DNA from: HXMU1420-13 sp965229525
GTDB taxonomy: Bacteria > Bacteroidota > Rhodothermia > Balneolales > Balneolaceae
Assembly: GCA_965229525.1 (NCBI GenBank)
Contig: OZ245886.1
Coordinates: forward strand, 1,054,001-1,118,000
DNA length: 64,000 nucleotides
Direction: 5' to 3'
Shown here: piece after piece, positions 55,335 through 63,833 of the stretch
Layout of the letters: the number at the start of each line of letters is the position of its first letter
How positions within the stretch are numbered: position 1 is the stretch's first letter
Notes under the pieces: generated by a model
Told to the model about the DNA's origin: nothing
The model's input: only the letters and a program-made list of their open reading frames with translations
The model's database searches: none
Translations under genes and position numbers: made by a program

Positions 55335-55766
55335 TTAAACGTCGCGATTTACTCTAAGACCCATACTACGAGCCGTACCTGCAATCATTTCCGCAGCAGC
55401 TTCAACGTCGAACGCATTTAAGTCCTCCATTTTCTCCTGCGCAATTTCTTTGCACTGGCTCCAGGTTACCGTTCCAACTTTTGTTCGGTTCGGTTCTCCT
55501 GAACCGGATTTGATTTTCGCTGCTTGCTTAAGAAGTACTGGTGCAGGAGGGGTCTTTGTTTTAAATGTAAAAGACTTATCTGCGAATACAGTAATCTCAA
55601 CAGGAATTACAGTTCCGGTCTTGTCCTGAGTCTTAGCATTAAAGGCTTTACAAAACTCCATTATATTGATACCAGCCTGACCTAACGCCGGACCTACAGG
55701 AGGTGCAGGATTAGCCTGGCCACCAACAATTTGGAGCTTCAGGATTCTTTCAACTTTTTTAGCCAT
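55335..55766 (-). CDS. rplK: 50S ribosomal protein L11
   Basis: A 143-residue protein of the GTPase-associated centre. The N-terminal Q-I-V-G-G-Q-A-N-P-A-P-P-V-G-P-A-L-G-Q-A-G-I-N-I-M-E-F-C segment and the C-terminal I-A-G-T-A-R-S-M-G-L region are diagnostic. A 76-base gap separates it from nusG, enough for a promoter. Confidence 0.98.
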   Translation of the reverse strand: MAKKVERILKLQIVGGQANPAPPVGPALGQAGINIMEFCKAFNAKTQDKTGTVIPVEITVFADKSFTFKTKTPPAPVLLKQAAKIKSGSGEPNRTKVGTVTWSQCKEIAQEKMEDLNAFDVEAAAEMIAGTARSMGLRVNRDV

Positions 55767-55842
55767 GGATTCTCAGGATCCTATTCTAATTATATAACTT
55801 CAATTTATCGCGTAATAGCTAGTTTGCATCAACTAGGTTCTT

Positions 55843-56400
55843 TTATGTAGTGGATTCAACTTGATTTACATCCACCTCTACGGGAGTACGTCGGCCAAAT
55901 ATGCTCACCAAAACACGGAGCTTCAATTTATCGGCATTAACTTCCTGAACAGTTCCATCGAAATCTTTGAATGGTCCAGAGATCACCTTTACCATATCAC
56001 CTTCGTTATAAGGAATATCAACGTTCCGTAGTTCTTCACCTGCTTCTTGCACTCTACCAATGATGCGTTTGACTTCGTGCTTTTTAAGAGGTGTTGGCAC
56101 CAATTGGTCTTTTCCTACCTTTAGGAAACCTAAACAAGATGGTGCACTTTGGATGAGGTTGTTAACCTCTTCATCATAATGAGTATTTAGTAAAATATAC
56201 CCTGGAAAGAAATTTTTCTCACGAGTACGCTTCTTTCCTCCACGAATCTCTACAACAGTTTCAGTAGGCACTAAAACGTCCAGTATTTTATCACCGAGAT
56301 TTTGTTCTTCGATTTCGCGATCGAGGAATTCTTTTACTTTTTTCTCATGGCTAGAGAAGCATCTTACTACATACCAACCATGTTCTAGTTCTTTACTCAT
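55843..56400 (-). CDS. nusG: transcription termination/antitermination factor NusG
   Basis: A 185-residue transcription elongation factor with an NGN domain (W-Y-V-V-R-C-F-S-S-H-E-K-K-V, then F-F-P-G-Y-I-L-L) and a C-terminal KOW domain (G-D-M-V-K-V-I-S-G-P-F-K-D-F-D-G, then V-S-I-F-G-R-R-T-P-V-E-V). The start ATG shares one base with the secE stop (TAATG), so the two are translationally coupled. Confidence 0.98.
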   Translation of the reverse strand: MSKELEHGWYVVRCFSSHEKKVKEFLDREIEEQNLGDKILDVLVPTETVVEIRGGKKRTREKNFFPGYILLNTHYDEEVNNLIQSAPSCLGFLKVGKDQLVPTPLKKHEVKRIIGRVQEAGEELRNVDIPYNEGDMVKVISGPFKDFDGTVQEVNADKLKLRVLVSIFGRRTPVEVDVNQVESTT

Positions 56401-56582
56401 TATCTATAAATAGCTTCAAGTACTGTGCTGTATAATTGATCAACACCAAAAATAAATGCAGACAGTATTATCGAGAACACAACCACAATGATGGTGTTAT
56501 CAATCAATTCTTGTTGTGTTGGCCAGCTGACTTTCTTGAATTCAGCAACCACGCTCTCGAAAAATTTAGTAAGCTTTTCCAT
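56400..56582 (-). CDS. secE: preprotein translocase subunit SecE
   Basis: A 60-residue subunit of the SecYEG channel. The cytosolic amphipathic helix E-F-K-K-V-S-W-P-T-Q-Q-E-L is followed by one membrane helix (I-I-V-V-V-F-S-I-I-L-S-A-F-I-F-G-V-D). The open frame runs to 56696, but that part is read through the tRNA-Trp gene. The ATG at 56582 gives a normal single-TM SecE. Confidence 0.95.
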   Translation of the reverse strand: MEKLTKFFESVVAEFKKVSWPTQQELIDNTIIVVVFSIILSAFIFGVDQLYSTVLEAIYR

Positions 56583-56598
56583 ATCAATTTTTTGTTTG

Positions 56599-56671
56599 CA
56601 CGGGCGGAGAGACTCGAACTCCCGACACCTGGTTTTGGAGACCAGTGCTCTACCAACTGAGCTACGCCCGT
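56599..56671 (-). tRNA. tRNA-Trp (anticodon CCA)
   Basis: A complete 73-base cloverleaf with a 7-pair acceptor (ACGGGCG/CGCCCGT), D arm GCTC/GAGC, anticodon stem CTGGT/ACCAG with loop CTCCAAA, and T arm GGGAG-TTCGAGT-CTCTC. The 3' CCA is not encoded. It sits between tuf and secE, the usual place. Confidence 0.96.
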
Positions 56672-56682
56672 TTATACACACA

Positions 56683-56709
56683 AGAGTAGGCAGCATCGCT
56701 ACCTACTCT
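56683..56709. promoter_or_regulatory. hairpin between tuf and tRNA-Trp
   Basis: The arms AGAGTAGG and CCTACTCT with further AGC/GCT pairing inside. There is no T run. It is probably an RNA-processing or stability element between tuf mRNA and the tRNA. Confidence 0.55.
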
Positions 56710-56740
56710 GTATGTTTAAACTTATGTGTTAAATCTTAGC

Positions 56741-57928
56741 TTAATCTAAAATTTTAGTTACCACACCGGCGCCTACGGTACGTCCACCCTCGCGGATCGC
56801 AAAACGCAGCCCTTCTTCCATCGCTACCGGCTGGATGAGCTCTACATCCAACTTCACGTTGTCGCCTGGCATTACCATCTCCACACCAGAAGGAAGCTCA
56901 CATGCTCCCGTTACGTCGGTCGTACGGAAATAGAACTGCGGGCGGTACCCTTTGAAGAACGGCGTGTGTCGCCCACCTTCGTCTTTGCTCAGTACGTATA
57001 CCTCGCACTCGAACTTCTTGTGTGGAGTGATTGAGCCTGGCTTACATAACACCATTCCACGCTGGATGTCATCCTTGTTGATCCCACGAAGTAGGATACC
57101 CGCATTATCACCGGCCTCCCCTTGATCCAGCAGGCGGCGGAACATCTCAATGCCCGTTACCACACTCTTCATCGGCTCTTCGATGATCCCAACGATTTCC
57201 ACTTCCTCGTTGATCTTAATCACCCCACGCTCGATACGACCCGTAGCTACCGTTCCACGACCTGTGATTGAGAATACATCCTCAACCGGCATCAGGAATG
57301 GCTTGTCTACGTCACGCTCTGGAGTAGGAATGGTCTCGTCAACCGCTGCAATCAGCTCTACTACTTTCTCTTCCCACTGCGCCTCGCCATTTAACGCGCC
57401 TAGCGCAGAACCCTGAATCACAGGAATATCGTCTCCATCGAACTCATAGCTAGATAACAGCTCTCGAACTTCAAGCTCTACCAGCTCCAGAAGCTCTTCG
57501 TCGTCTACTAAATCAACCTTGTTCATAAATACCACAATTTGAGGCACCCCTACCTGACGCGCAAGCAAGATATGCTCTCGAGTTTGTGGCATAGGACCAT
57601 CGGTAGCCGCTACCACCAGGATAGCACCGTCCATCTGGGCCGCACCCGTTACCATGTTCTTCACATAATCCGCGTGACCCGGGCAGTCTACGTGGGCATA
57701 GTGGCGTACTTCGCTCTCATATTCCACGTGCGCCGTCGCAATCGTAATCCCACGCTCGCGCTCCTCAGGAGCATTGTCAATCTGGTCGAAAGCTTGCGCT
57801 TCCCCACCCCAGGTTTTCGCCATTACTGAGGTAATCGCAGCCGTTAAGGTGGTCTTACCATGATCTACGTGGCCAATAGTTCCCACATTCACGTGGGGCT
57901 TGGTGCGTTGAAAGGTCTCTTTTGCCAT
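56741..57928 (-). CDS. tuf: translation elongation factor Tu
   Basis: A 395-residue GTPase that brings aminoacyl-tRNA to the ribosome. The GTP motifs are G-H-V-D-H-G-K-T (residues 19-26), D-C-P-G-H-A-D-Y and N-K-V-D-L-V-D. The effector region has R-G-I-T-I-A-T-A-H-V-E-Y. By eye the gene is GC-richer than its neighbours: two sample lines gave 50-52%, against about 37% in an rpoB line. No Shine-Dalgarno sequence precedes the start, unlike the ribosomal-protein genes nearby. It lies between four tRNA genes and tRNA-Trp, so tRNAs and tuf are probably cotranscribed. Confidence 0.98.
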   Translation of the reverse strand: MAKETFQRTKPHVNVGTIGHVDHGKTTLTAAITSVMAKTWGGEAQAFDQIDNAPEERERGITIATAHVEYESEVRHYAHVDCPGHADYVKNMVTGAAQMDGAILVVAATDGPMPQTREHILLARQVGVPQIVVFMNKVDLVDDEELLELVELEVRELLSSYEFDGDDIPVIQGSALGALNGEAQWEEKVVELIAAVDETIPTPERDVDKPFLMPVEDVFSITGRGTVATGRIERGVIKINEEVEIVGIIEEPMKSVVTGIEMFRRLLDQGEAGDNAGILLRGINKDDIQRGMVLCKPGSITPHKKFECEVYVLSKDEGGRHTPFFKGYRPQFYFRTTDVTGACELPSGVEMVMPGDNVKLDVELIQPVAMEEGLRFAIREGGRTVGAGVVTKILD

Positions 57929-57974
57929 TTTCTAAATGTGTTTTTAAGTAAAGTTTAAAAAGTTCTTTCCAGTG

Positions 57975-58046
<72 letters not shown>

Positions 58047-58054
58047 TTTGGTTG

Positions 58055-58127
58055 AGCGAGCGACCGGGATCGAACCGGCAACATTCAGCTTGGAAGGCTG
58101 ACACTCTACCAATTGAGTTACGCTCGC
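58055..58127 (-). tRNA. tRNA-Gly (anticodon TCC)
   Basis: A 73-base cloverleaf with acceptor GCGAGCG/CGCTCGC, anticodon stem TCAGC/GCTGA with loop CTTCCAA, and T arm GCCGG-TTCGATC-CCGGT. Confidence 0.95.
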
Positions 58128-58137
58128 AGTAAAATTG

Positions 58138-58220
58138 TGGGGAGAGCAGGATTCGAACCTACGAAGTCGTAAGACAACAGATTTACAGTCTGCCCCAGTT
58201 GGCCGCTTTGGTATCTCCCC
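58138..58220 (-). tRNA. tRNA-Tyr (anticodon GTA)
   Basis: An 83-base class II tRNA with acceptor GGGGAGA/TCTCCCC, anticodon loop CTGTAAA, a long variable arm (about TCTTACGACTTCG) and T loop TTCGAAT. Confidence 0.95.
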
Positions 58221-58233
58221 TTTCCACATCAAG

Positions 58234-58306
58234 AGCCAGTGACCGGATTCGAACCGATGACCGACGGTTTACAAAACCGTTGCTCTACCAACTGAGCTAC
58301 ACTGGC
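58234..58306 (-). tRNA. tRNA-Thr (anticodon TGT)
   Basis: A 73-base cloverleaf with acceptor GCCAGTG/CACTGGC, anticodon stem ACGGT/ACCGT with loop TTTGTAA, and T loop TTCGAAT. It is the first gene of the tRNA-tuf cluster on the minus strand. Confidence 0.95.
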
Positions 58307-58383
58307 TTTTTGCGAAAGACTTAAAAAATACCCATCAATCTAAAAATTGTCAACAATTGGTTGAATAAAAATTTCATTTTCAT

Positions 58384-59025
58384 TCAACGGTTATCCACAG
58401 CTTTTTTTCCCTTTAAATATAGGCCCACGACCCTTACAGAAATTAGTATAGCGATACCAATCAATATTATCTTCCCATAGGTTGAGAGGTAGTCACCTAT
58501 AACTGCCCAGTTTTCCTTCACAAACCACCCTGAACCTATCAATAACGCATTCCAAAGCATTGAACTGATCATAGAACTTATCACAGTTTGAGGGATATTT
58601 AGATGTGACAAACCGGCCGTTAAAGAGATTACAGAACGAGTACCAGCGAGGAATCGATTTCCCACAATTACCCATTGCCCATATTTTGTCATCCAAATCT
58701 TTGCAATTCTGATGTATCTGTAGTTGAAAAACTTTAATAAAATGTGCTCATGTCGGTTCGCGGAAATTTGTTTTTCTAGCTTATAACCCAACCAATACAT
58801 ATTCATAAATCCAATGACAGAAGCGGTGACAGTAAGGCTCCAAATTGGAAACAAACCTATTAAACCTTCGGCGGCTAAATAACCACTAAACGCTACCAGA
58901 ACATCACCTGGAACTGGAGGCAATATATTTTCCAAATAAGCTATAGTTGTAAAAACAAGATATACTCCAATTGGACCGACCAATGACACCCAATCAACAA
59001 CTGCCTGAACTACCTGATCCAACAT
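58384..59025 (-). CDS. DedA family membrane protein
   Basis: A 213-residue inner-membrane protein of the DedA/VTT (SNARE-associated) family. Hallmarks are E-N-I-L-P-P-V-P-G-D-V-L-V-A-F-S-G, then G-N-R-F-L-A-G-T-R-S-V-I-S-L-T-A-G, with the conserved acidic and arginine residues in re-entrant loops. Members act in undecaprenyl-phosphate or phospholipid recycling across the membrane; the precise role here is unproven. It lies three bases after ispF and is the last gene of the queA-ispD-ispF-dedA run. Confidence 0.9.
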   Translation of the reverse strand: MLDQVVQAVVDWVSLVGPIGVYLVFTTIAYLENILPPVPGDVLVAFSGYLAAEGLIGLFPIWSLTVTASVIGFMNMYWLGYKLEKQISANRHEHILLKFFNYRYIRIAKIWMTKYGQWVIVGNRFLAGTRSVISLTAGLSHLNIPQTVISSMISSMLWNALLIGSGWFVKENWAVIGDYLSTYGKIILIGIAILISVRVVGLYLKGKKAVDNR

Positions 59026-59028
59026 ATT

Positions 59029-59502
59029 TTAAATTGGTTTTAACAAGGCGACTGCGGTTGCAGTAATCCCCTCTTCTCTACCTGCAAAACCCATTTTCTC
59101 GGATGTTGTCGCCTTCACAGATATTTTACTACTCGCAATACCTAGATCCAAGGCAATGGTATTTCTAATTTGAAGTATAAATGGCAATAATTTTGGACGC
59201 TCTGCCACTATGGTGGCATCAATGTTTCCAATTTCAAAGCCTTCCTTTTTAACTAAATCATAGCAATGCCTTAAAAGTCTTCGACTATCTGCATCTTTGA
59301 ATTCAGGATCATTATCAGGAAAGTGTTGACCAATATCACCAAGAGCTACTGCTCCTAAAATTGCATCCGTTATGGCATGAAGCAATACATCAGCATCTGA
59401 ATGACCTAGTAAGCCTTTTTCAAAAGGGATTTCAACTCCACCAAGAATTAATTTTCTTCCTTCGATTAATTGATGAGTATCATAGCCGTATCCAATTCTC
59501 AT
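59029..59502 (-). CDS. ispF: 2-C-methyl-D-erythritol 2,4-cyclodiphosphate synthase
   Basis: A 157-residue enzyme of the MEP isoprenoid pathway. Zinc ligands D8, H10 and H42 are at the positions known for this family. Also visible are G-H-S-D-A-D-V-L-L-H-A-I-T-D-A and the C-terminal T-T-S-E-K-M-G-F-A-G-R-E-E-G-I. It overlaps ispD by 4 bases, so the two pathway enzymes are translationally coupled. They supply precursors for the carotenoid gene at 5550 as well as for quinones and undecaprenol. Confidence 0.98.
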   Translation of the reverse strand: MRIGYGYDTHQLIEGRKLILGGVEIPFEKGLLGHSDADVLLHAITDAILGAVALGDIGQHFPDNDPEFKDADSRRLLRHCYDLVKKEGFEIGNIDATIVAERPKLLPFILQIRNTIALDLGIASSKISVKATTSEKMGFAGREEGITATAVALLKPI

Positions 59503-60197
59503 ATTCTTCCTTGTTCCTTTAGGATCATTTCAGCAATTTGAAGATCAACGGGATAGGTAATTTTTAAATTTTCACGGTCACCTTCCACAATTTTCACATT
59601 ACCACCAATCTTCTCTACTAATGATGAATCATCTGTACCCACAAATCCATCCGCCACTGCAGATTTATAGGCATTAATAATCAATTCTCTTCTAAATATC
59701 TGTGGTGTTTGTGCTTGCCAAAGCTTTTTTCTGTCTGGAGTTTCGCTGATACTAAGCTGATCATCTACTTTCTTAATAGTATCCTTTGCTGGCACCCCAA
59801 CAATAGCTCCTCCAAATTTTGACGCCTGCTTACAAGCTTCATAAATTAATTCAGTTTTAATAAATGGGCGAACTGCATCATGTACCGCAACCAACTCAAC
59901 CTCACCTGATAAATGATCCAATCCATACTGAATTGAGAATTGACGCTCACTCCCACCGATCAAAACAGAATATTGTATGTCTTGGTTTGGGATCGTTCTA
60001 CAAATCTCTTTGACTTCTTCTATCCAGTCTCGCGAAGTAGGGATTATTATTTGAAGGATTGAATCAAGACTTGCGAAGGCATTAATTGTATGCCAGAGAA
60101 TTGGTTGACCACCCAATTCAATGAATGGTTTCGGCATCGCAGAACCCATTCTGGATCCAGAGCCCGCCGCCGGTATGATTACCGCCAGCTTTTGCAT
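59499..60197 (-). CDS. ispD: 2-C-methyl-D-erythritol 4-phosphate cytidylyltransferase
   Basis: A 232-residue nucleotidyltransferase of the MEP pathway. The CTP-binding motif P-A-A-G-S-G-S-R-M-G (residues 9-18) with downstream Lys23, the V-A-V-H-D-A-V-R-P-F motif, and T-P-Q-I-F-R are all present. The length is typical. It lies three bases after queA and overlaps ispF by 4 bases. Confidence 0.97.
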   Translation of the reverse strand: MQKLAVIIPAAGSGSRMGSAMPKPFIELGGQPILWHTINAFASLDSILQIIIPTSRDWIEEVKEICRTIPNQDIQYSVLIGGSERQFSIQYGLDHLSGEVELVAVHDAVRPFIKTELIYEACKQASKFGGAIVGVPAKDTIKKVDDQLSISETPDRKKLWQAQTPQIFRRELIINAYKSAVADGFVGTDDSSLVEKIGGNVKIVEGDRENLKITYPVDLQIAEMILKEQGRI

Positions 60198-60200
60198 GTA

Positions 60201-61256
60201 TTAGATAATGATCATTGCATCGCCAAATGAAAAAAGGCGATAATTATCTTTTTTAGCCTGCTCGAAAGCTTCCATTAAGAAATCATAGCCAGCGAAAGCC
60301 GCACCCATCATTAATAGAGTTGATTCCGGACGATGAAAGTTCGTAATCAAACATTCAGTAATTTTAAACTGATAAGGCGGGTAAATGAATTTATCGGTCC
60401 AACCAGTACCCATTTTAGACATCCCGCTTGCCATAACACTTGTTTCAATAGCTCGAACCACACTAGCTCCAACAGCAACAACTTTATTTCGCTTTTTCTT
60501 TAAAGCAATATTGATCTTATCGGAAGTATCCATGGAGATGAAATAATTTTCAGAATCCATTCTATGCTTGGTTAGATCTTCAACCTCTACATTTCTGAAT
60601 GTACCCCAACCAATGTGCAGGGTAATTGGTAAAAACTCGACCCCTTTGGCTTTTATTTTATCTACCAATTCGTCTGTAAAATGAAGCGCCGCTGTTGGTG
60701 CAGCAACTGCTCCACGTTCTGTTGCGAAAATGGTTTGATATTGCTCCTTGTCTTCATCTCTTGGCTCTCTTTCTATGTAAGGTGGCAGTGGCATTTTACC
60801 GAGAATATCGAGCTTTGCATACAATTCTTCATTGGAACCATCAAAAAGGAAACGAATAGTTCGGCCGCGTGAAGTTGTATTATCAACAACCTCTGCCATT
60901 AGCTCATCTTCGCCTTCACCAAAGTAGAGTTTATTTCCAATTCGAATTTTTCTTGCAGGCTCTACCAGAACATCCCATAGCATATTTTCAGGCTGAAGCT
61001 CTCGTAAAAGAAACACTTCGATATCCGCTTCAGTTTTTTCCTTTTTACCGTTTAGTCTTGCAGGAAAAACTTTTGTGTTATTGTAGACAATTACATCACC
61101 GTCATTAAGATACTCATGGATATCAGAAAATTTCTTATGTTCTATTGTTTGCTCCGCACGATTTAAAACCATTAGGCGAGCTTCATCTCGTTGTTTAAGT
61201 GGGGTGTCAGGGATATTTAACCCTTCAATCTCGTATCTAAAATCGGTGAGTTTCAT
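60201..61256 (-). CDS. queA: S-adenosylmethionine:tRNA ribosyltransferase-isomerase
   Basis: A 351-residue enzyme that makes epoxyqueuosine in the tRNA wobble position. Family stretches are D-G-D-V-I-V-Y-N-N-T-K-V-F-P-A-R-L-N-G, P-P-Y-I-E-R, A-A-P-T-A-A-L-H-F-T and T-L-H-I-G-W-G-T-F-R-N-V. The tRNA-Tyr (GUA) in this window is among the four acceptors of queuosine. It is first of the queA-ispD-ispF-dedA operon. Confidence 0.97.
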   Translation of the reverse strand: MKLTDFRYEIEGLNIPDTPLKQRDEARLMVLNRAEQTIEHKKFSDIHEYLNDGDVIVYNNTKVFPARLNGKKEKTEADIEVFLLRELQPENMLWDVLVEPARKIRIGNKLYFGEGEDELMAEVVDNTTSRGRTIRFLFDGSNEELYAKLDILGKMPLPPYIEREPRDEDKEQYQTIFATERGAVAAPTAALHFTDELVDKIKAKGVEFLPITLHIGWGTFRNVEVEDLTKHRMDSENYFISMDTSDKINIALKKKRNKVVAVGASVVRAIETSVMASGMSKMGTGWTDKFIYPPYQFKITECLITNFHRPESTLLMMGAAFAGYDFLMEAFEQAKKDNYRLFSFGDAMIII

Positions 61257-61430
61257 CTCTCGGATTTAGTTAAATTTGGTATTTGATGTAAAACTTTCAA
61301 AAGAGCGCCAATATATGCCTTTTTCAAGTGCATATCAATCAGAATAAGGGTTCAGTTAATTTTACTTCAACTTGCCATTTTATTATAATAGGTTATGCAA
61401 TCAGTCGTTTGCAAAGAAACTATTATTCAC

Positions 61431-61940
61431 ATGAAGAGACTCAGCTTTTTACTATTATTTTTTATTATAAGCACGCAAATTGTACGTGCTCAATACCGTG
61501 CTGATTTACCAGGATATTACGATTATACCGGCCCATTAATTAATGAGCGTGCCCCAACTGTTCAATCTGGATTAGACAGGTTTTTCAGCAGTATTCAAAT
61601 GTCGCATTCTTACAGCATGAACTTTAGCTCGTTCAGCGGTAATTATCAGAGTGTAAATGCGTACACAAATACTATGCAATTCCAATTAAGTGAACGAATG
61701 AATGGGCGAGTTGATGTTTCTTTCTTGCATTCTCCATTTGGTGGAAATCAAAACTTTGCTGGTTCAAGCAGTTTTCAAAATCAGGTAATTATCAGTAATG
61801 CAGAATTAAACTATAAAATAAGCGATAATGCGTTTATTCGTGTTCAATATCAGCAATTACCTCGAGGATTTGGATACGGTTACAACCCATATGGTCACAA
61901 TCGCTTTAGTAGATATCGCAATGCCTGGATGTGGTACTAA
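61431..61940 (+). CDS. small secreted, possibly outer-membrane protein, unknown
   Basis: A 169-residue protein with a clear signal peptide (L-L-L-F-F-I-I-S-T-Q-I-V-R-A-Q). The frame is open to 61395, but the ATG at 61431 puts the signal at the N-terminus. The mature part has alternating polar/hydrophobic stretches (M-Q-F-Q-L-S-E-R-M-N-G-R-V-D-V-S-F) that resemble beta strands of an outer-membrane barrel, and ends in a Tyr/Gly/Arg/Asn-rich tail. I do not recognise the family. It leads a plus-strand run with the LytR-C-domain protein and rsfS. Confidence 0.75.
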   Translation: MKRLSFLLLFFIISTQIVRAQYRADLPGYYDYTGPLINERAPTVQSGLDRFFSSIQMSHSYSMNFSSFSGNYQSVNAYTNTMQFQLSERMNGRVDVSFLHSPFGGNQNFAGSSSFQNQVIISNAELNYKISDNAFIRVQYQQLPRGFGYGYNPYGHNRFSRYRNAWMWY

Positions 61941-61951
61941 TTTATTATTGA

Positions 61952-62419
61952 ATGCCTGAAACCCCTTCTGAAAAACAAAACTCTTCCATAAATCAATTAT
62001 TGCTTAATGCTGCCATTGGCTTTTTGAGCGTTCTACTTTTAGCACTATCCTTTGCCCTGATAACTCGTGTAGTTTATCCTAGAATTCTTAATACCAGAGC
62101 TGAAGCGAATTCTCAACTAATAAGTGATGTCATTCAAATTGAGGTTCTCAATGGGTGTGGTGTTGCAGGAATTGCAAATAGATATACAAGTGTACTACGT
62201 AAAAATGGATTTGACGTAGTCGAAACCGGAAACTTCGATCATTTTAATCTTGAACAAACTATTGTAATTTCCAGAAGCGGTGTTATGGAGAATGCACGTC
62301 AAATTGCAAGCGCGCTAGGTATAAGTGAAAACAATATTTTAAGGGAAGAATCTCCTGATTTTTATTTAGATGTGACCGTTGTTATAGGTCACGATTTTGA
62401 ACAGCTTAACACAGATTAA
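61952..62419 (+). CDS. LytR C-terminal domain protein
   Basis: A 155-residue protein with one membrane helix near residues 17-39 and an extracytoplasmic LytR_C domain (I-E-V-L-N-G-C-G-V-A-G-I-A-N, then V-V-E-T-G-N, A-S-A-L-G-I, D-V-T-V-V-I-G). The catalytic LCP ligase domain of true LytR proteins is absent. Its function is unknown; peptidoglycan binding is possible. Its stop directly abuts the rsfS start (no gap). Confidence 0.85.
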   Translation: MPETPSEKQNSSINQLLLNAAIGFLSVLLLALSFALITRVVYPRILNTRAEANSQLISDVIQIEVLNGCGVAGIANRYTSVLRKNGFDVVETGNFDHFNLEQTIVISRSGVMENARQIASALGISENNILREESPDFYLDVTVVIGHDFEQLNTD

Positions 62420-62815
62420 ATGGTAGAAATAAACCACCCAGCTAACGATCAATTTCAAACCAAACCCGACTCAAGGAGTTTAGTTGAGTTTGTAATTGAA
62501 GGGATGAAAGAGAAAAAGGCGACTGATATAACAGTAATGGATGTTTCAGACTTAACGACCCTTACTGATTATTTCGTAATTTGTAGTGGAACTTCTGATA
62601 CTCAAATCAAGGCTATTTCTGATTCCATTGAAGAACAAGTGTTAAAAGAAACCGGTGAAAAACCATGGAAGAAAGAAGGTATTCAAGCTCGAAACTGGAT
62701 TATTCTTGATTTCATTAACATCGTAGTTCACGTTATGAGTAAAGACAAGCGTGAATTTTATAGTATAGAAAGAGTTTGGAACGATGCCCGAATCACATAT
62801 ATCGAAAATGAATAG
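62420..62815 (+). CDS. rsfS: ribosome silencing factor RsfS
   Basis: A 131-residue protein that binds L14 and blocks subunit joining when nutrients are poor. The core E-K-K-A-T-D-I-T-V-M-D-V-S, then T-D-Y-F-V-I-C-S-G-T-S-D-T-Q, and W-I-I-L-D-F-I-N-I-V-V-H-V-M match the RsfS/Iojap (DUF143) family. It abuts both neighbours with no gap, so it is surely cotranscribed with the LytR-C and dehydrogenase genes. Confidence 0.95.
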   Translation: MVEINHPANDQFQTKPDSRSLVEFVIEGMKEKKATDITVMDVSDLTTLTDYFVICSGTSDTQIKAISDSIEEQVLKETGEKPWKKEGIQARNWIILDFINIVVHVMSKDKREFYSIERVWNDARITYIENE

Positions 62816-63796
62816 ATGAGTCTTAATAAACCCCGAATACTTGTCACAGAACCAATTCCAGAATCTGTGATTTCTTATTTATCTGATTTCGGGGAAGTTA
62901 CACTGGGGCAAAAAGGCCGATATATGATTGAGGATAACTTGAAAAAAGATATTCCTCGATACGACGCCCTCTTATCGATGTTATCCAATCCAGTGTCGAA
63001 AGCAGTCTTAAATGCAGCCAAAAATCTTAAAATTGTTGCCAATTTTGCTGTAGGATATAATAATATTGATATAGAAGCGGCAAGGAATCTAAATATCAAA
63101 GTTGCAAACACACCCGATGTTCTAACCGAAGCATGTGGTGATTTTGCTATGGCCTTATTGATGGCAACCAGCCGTAATTTTTATCAAGCTGAGAAGTATT
63201 TAAGAGAGGGTAAATTCAAAGGATGGGAACCCCTGGGGTTTTTAGGTCCTGAGTTAAGAGGCAAAATTTTAGGTATTGTAGGGATGGGTAGAATTGGCCA
63301 GGCTTTTGCAAAACGTGCGTTAGCTTTCGGCATGAAAATTCAATACACAAACAGAAAACCAGTACCCAAAGAAATTGAAAGAGAATTGGAGGCGACTTTC
63401 ATCGCTGAATTATCAGATTTAGCGACTACATCAGATGTACTGAGTATGAATTGCCCCCTTACTCCCGAAACTTATCATCTTGTTGATAAGAAGTTGCTTG
63501 AAATCATGCCAAATCAGGCCATTCTAATTAATATATCTCGTGGTCCTGTAGTTGATGAAGCAGCACTGGCTAATGCTCTTCATAATGGAATTATTGGTGG
63601 AGCTGGGTTAGATGTTTTTGAAGAGGAACCAAAAGTACACCCGAAGCTATTTACTGCACCAAATGTAACATTGGTACCTCATATTGCAAGTGCCACTTTC
63701 GAAACGAGAGAAGCGATTGGGATGCTGGCCGCTGAAGCAATAATGAAAGTACTTACCGGAGAACCCGACACAAGTATTTCGAATCTTATATCTTAA
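62816..63796 (+). CDS. D-isomer-specific 2-hydroxyacid dehydrogenase (glyoxylate/hydroxypyruvate reductase type)
   Basis: A 326-residue NAD(P)-dependent dehydrogenase. The Rossmann motif is G-I-V-G-M-G-R-I-G-Q (residues 153-162). The catalytic Arg242 (S-R-G-P), Glu271 (F-E-E-E-P) and His289 (P-H-I-A-S) are in place. The A-N-F-A-V-G-Y-N-N-I-D motif fits the D-glycerate dehydrogenase (GyaR/GRHPR) group. It lacks the ACT domain of many SerA enzymes, but a 3-phosphoglycerate dehydrogenase role beside serC elsewhere in the window cannot be ruled out. It abuts rsfS. Confidence 0.92.
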   Translation: MSLNKPRILVTEPIPESVISYLSDFGEVTLGQKGRYMIEDNLKKDIPRYDALLSMLSNPVSKAVLNAAKNLKIVANFAVGYNNIDIEAARNLNIKVANTPDVLTEACGDFAMALLMATSRNFYQAEKYLREGKFKGWEPLGFLGPELRGKILGIVGMGRIGQAFAKRALAFGMKIQYTNRKPVPKEIERELEATFIAELSDLATTSDVLSMNCPLTPETYHLVDKKLLEIMPNQAILINISRGPVVDEAALANALHNGIIGGAGLDVFEEEPKVHPKLFTAPNVTLVPHIASATFETREAIGMLAAEAIMKVLTGEPDTSISNLIS

Positions 63797-63833
63797 CTGA
63801 TACAACACATACATATTCAGGCGTTAATCGCGC

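Noticed and set aside
56583..56696. N-terminal extension of SecE
   Set aside because: It reads through the tRNA-Trp gene and has no translation start signals; SecE normally begins at the short form.
61313..61335. ATATGC...GCATAT inverted repeat
   Set aside because: Only six AT-rich pairs with an 11-base loop; expected by chance in this composition.
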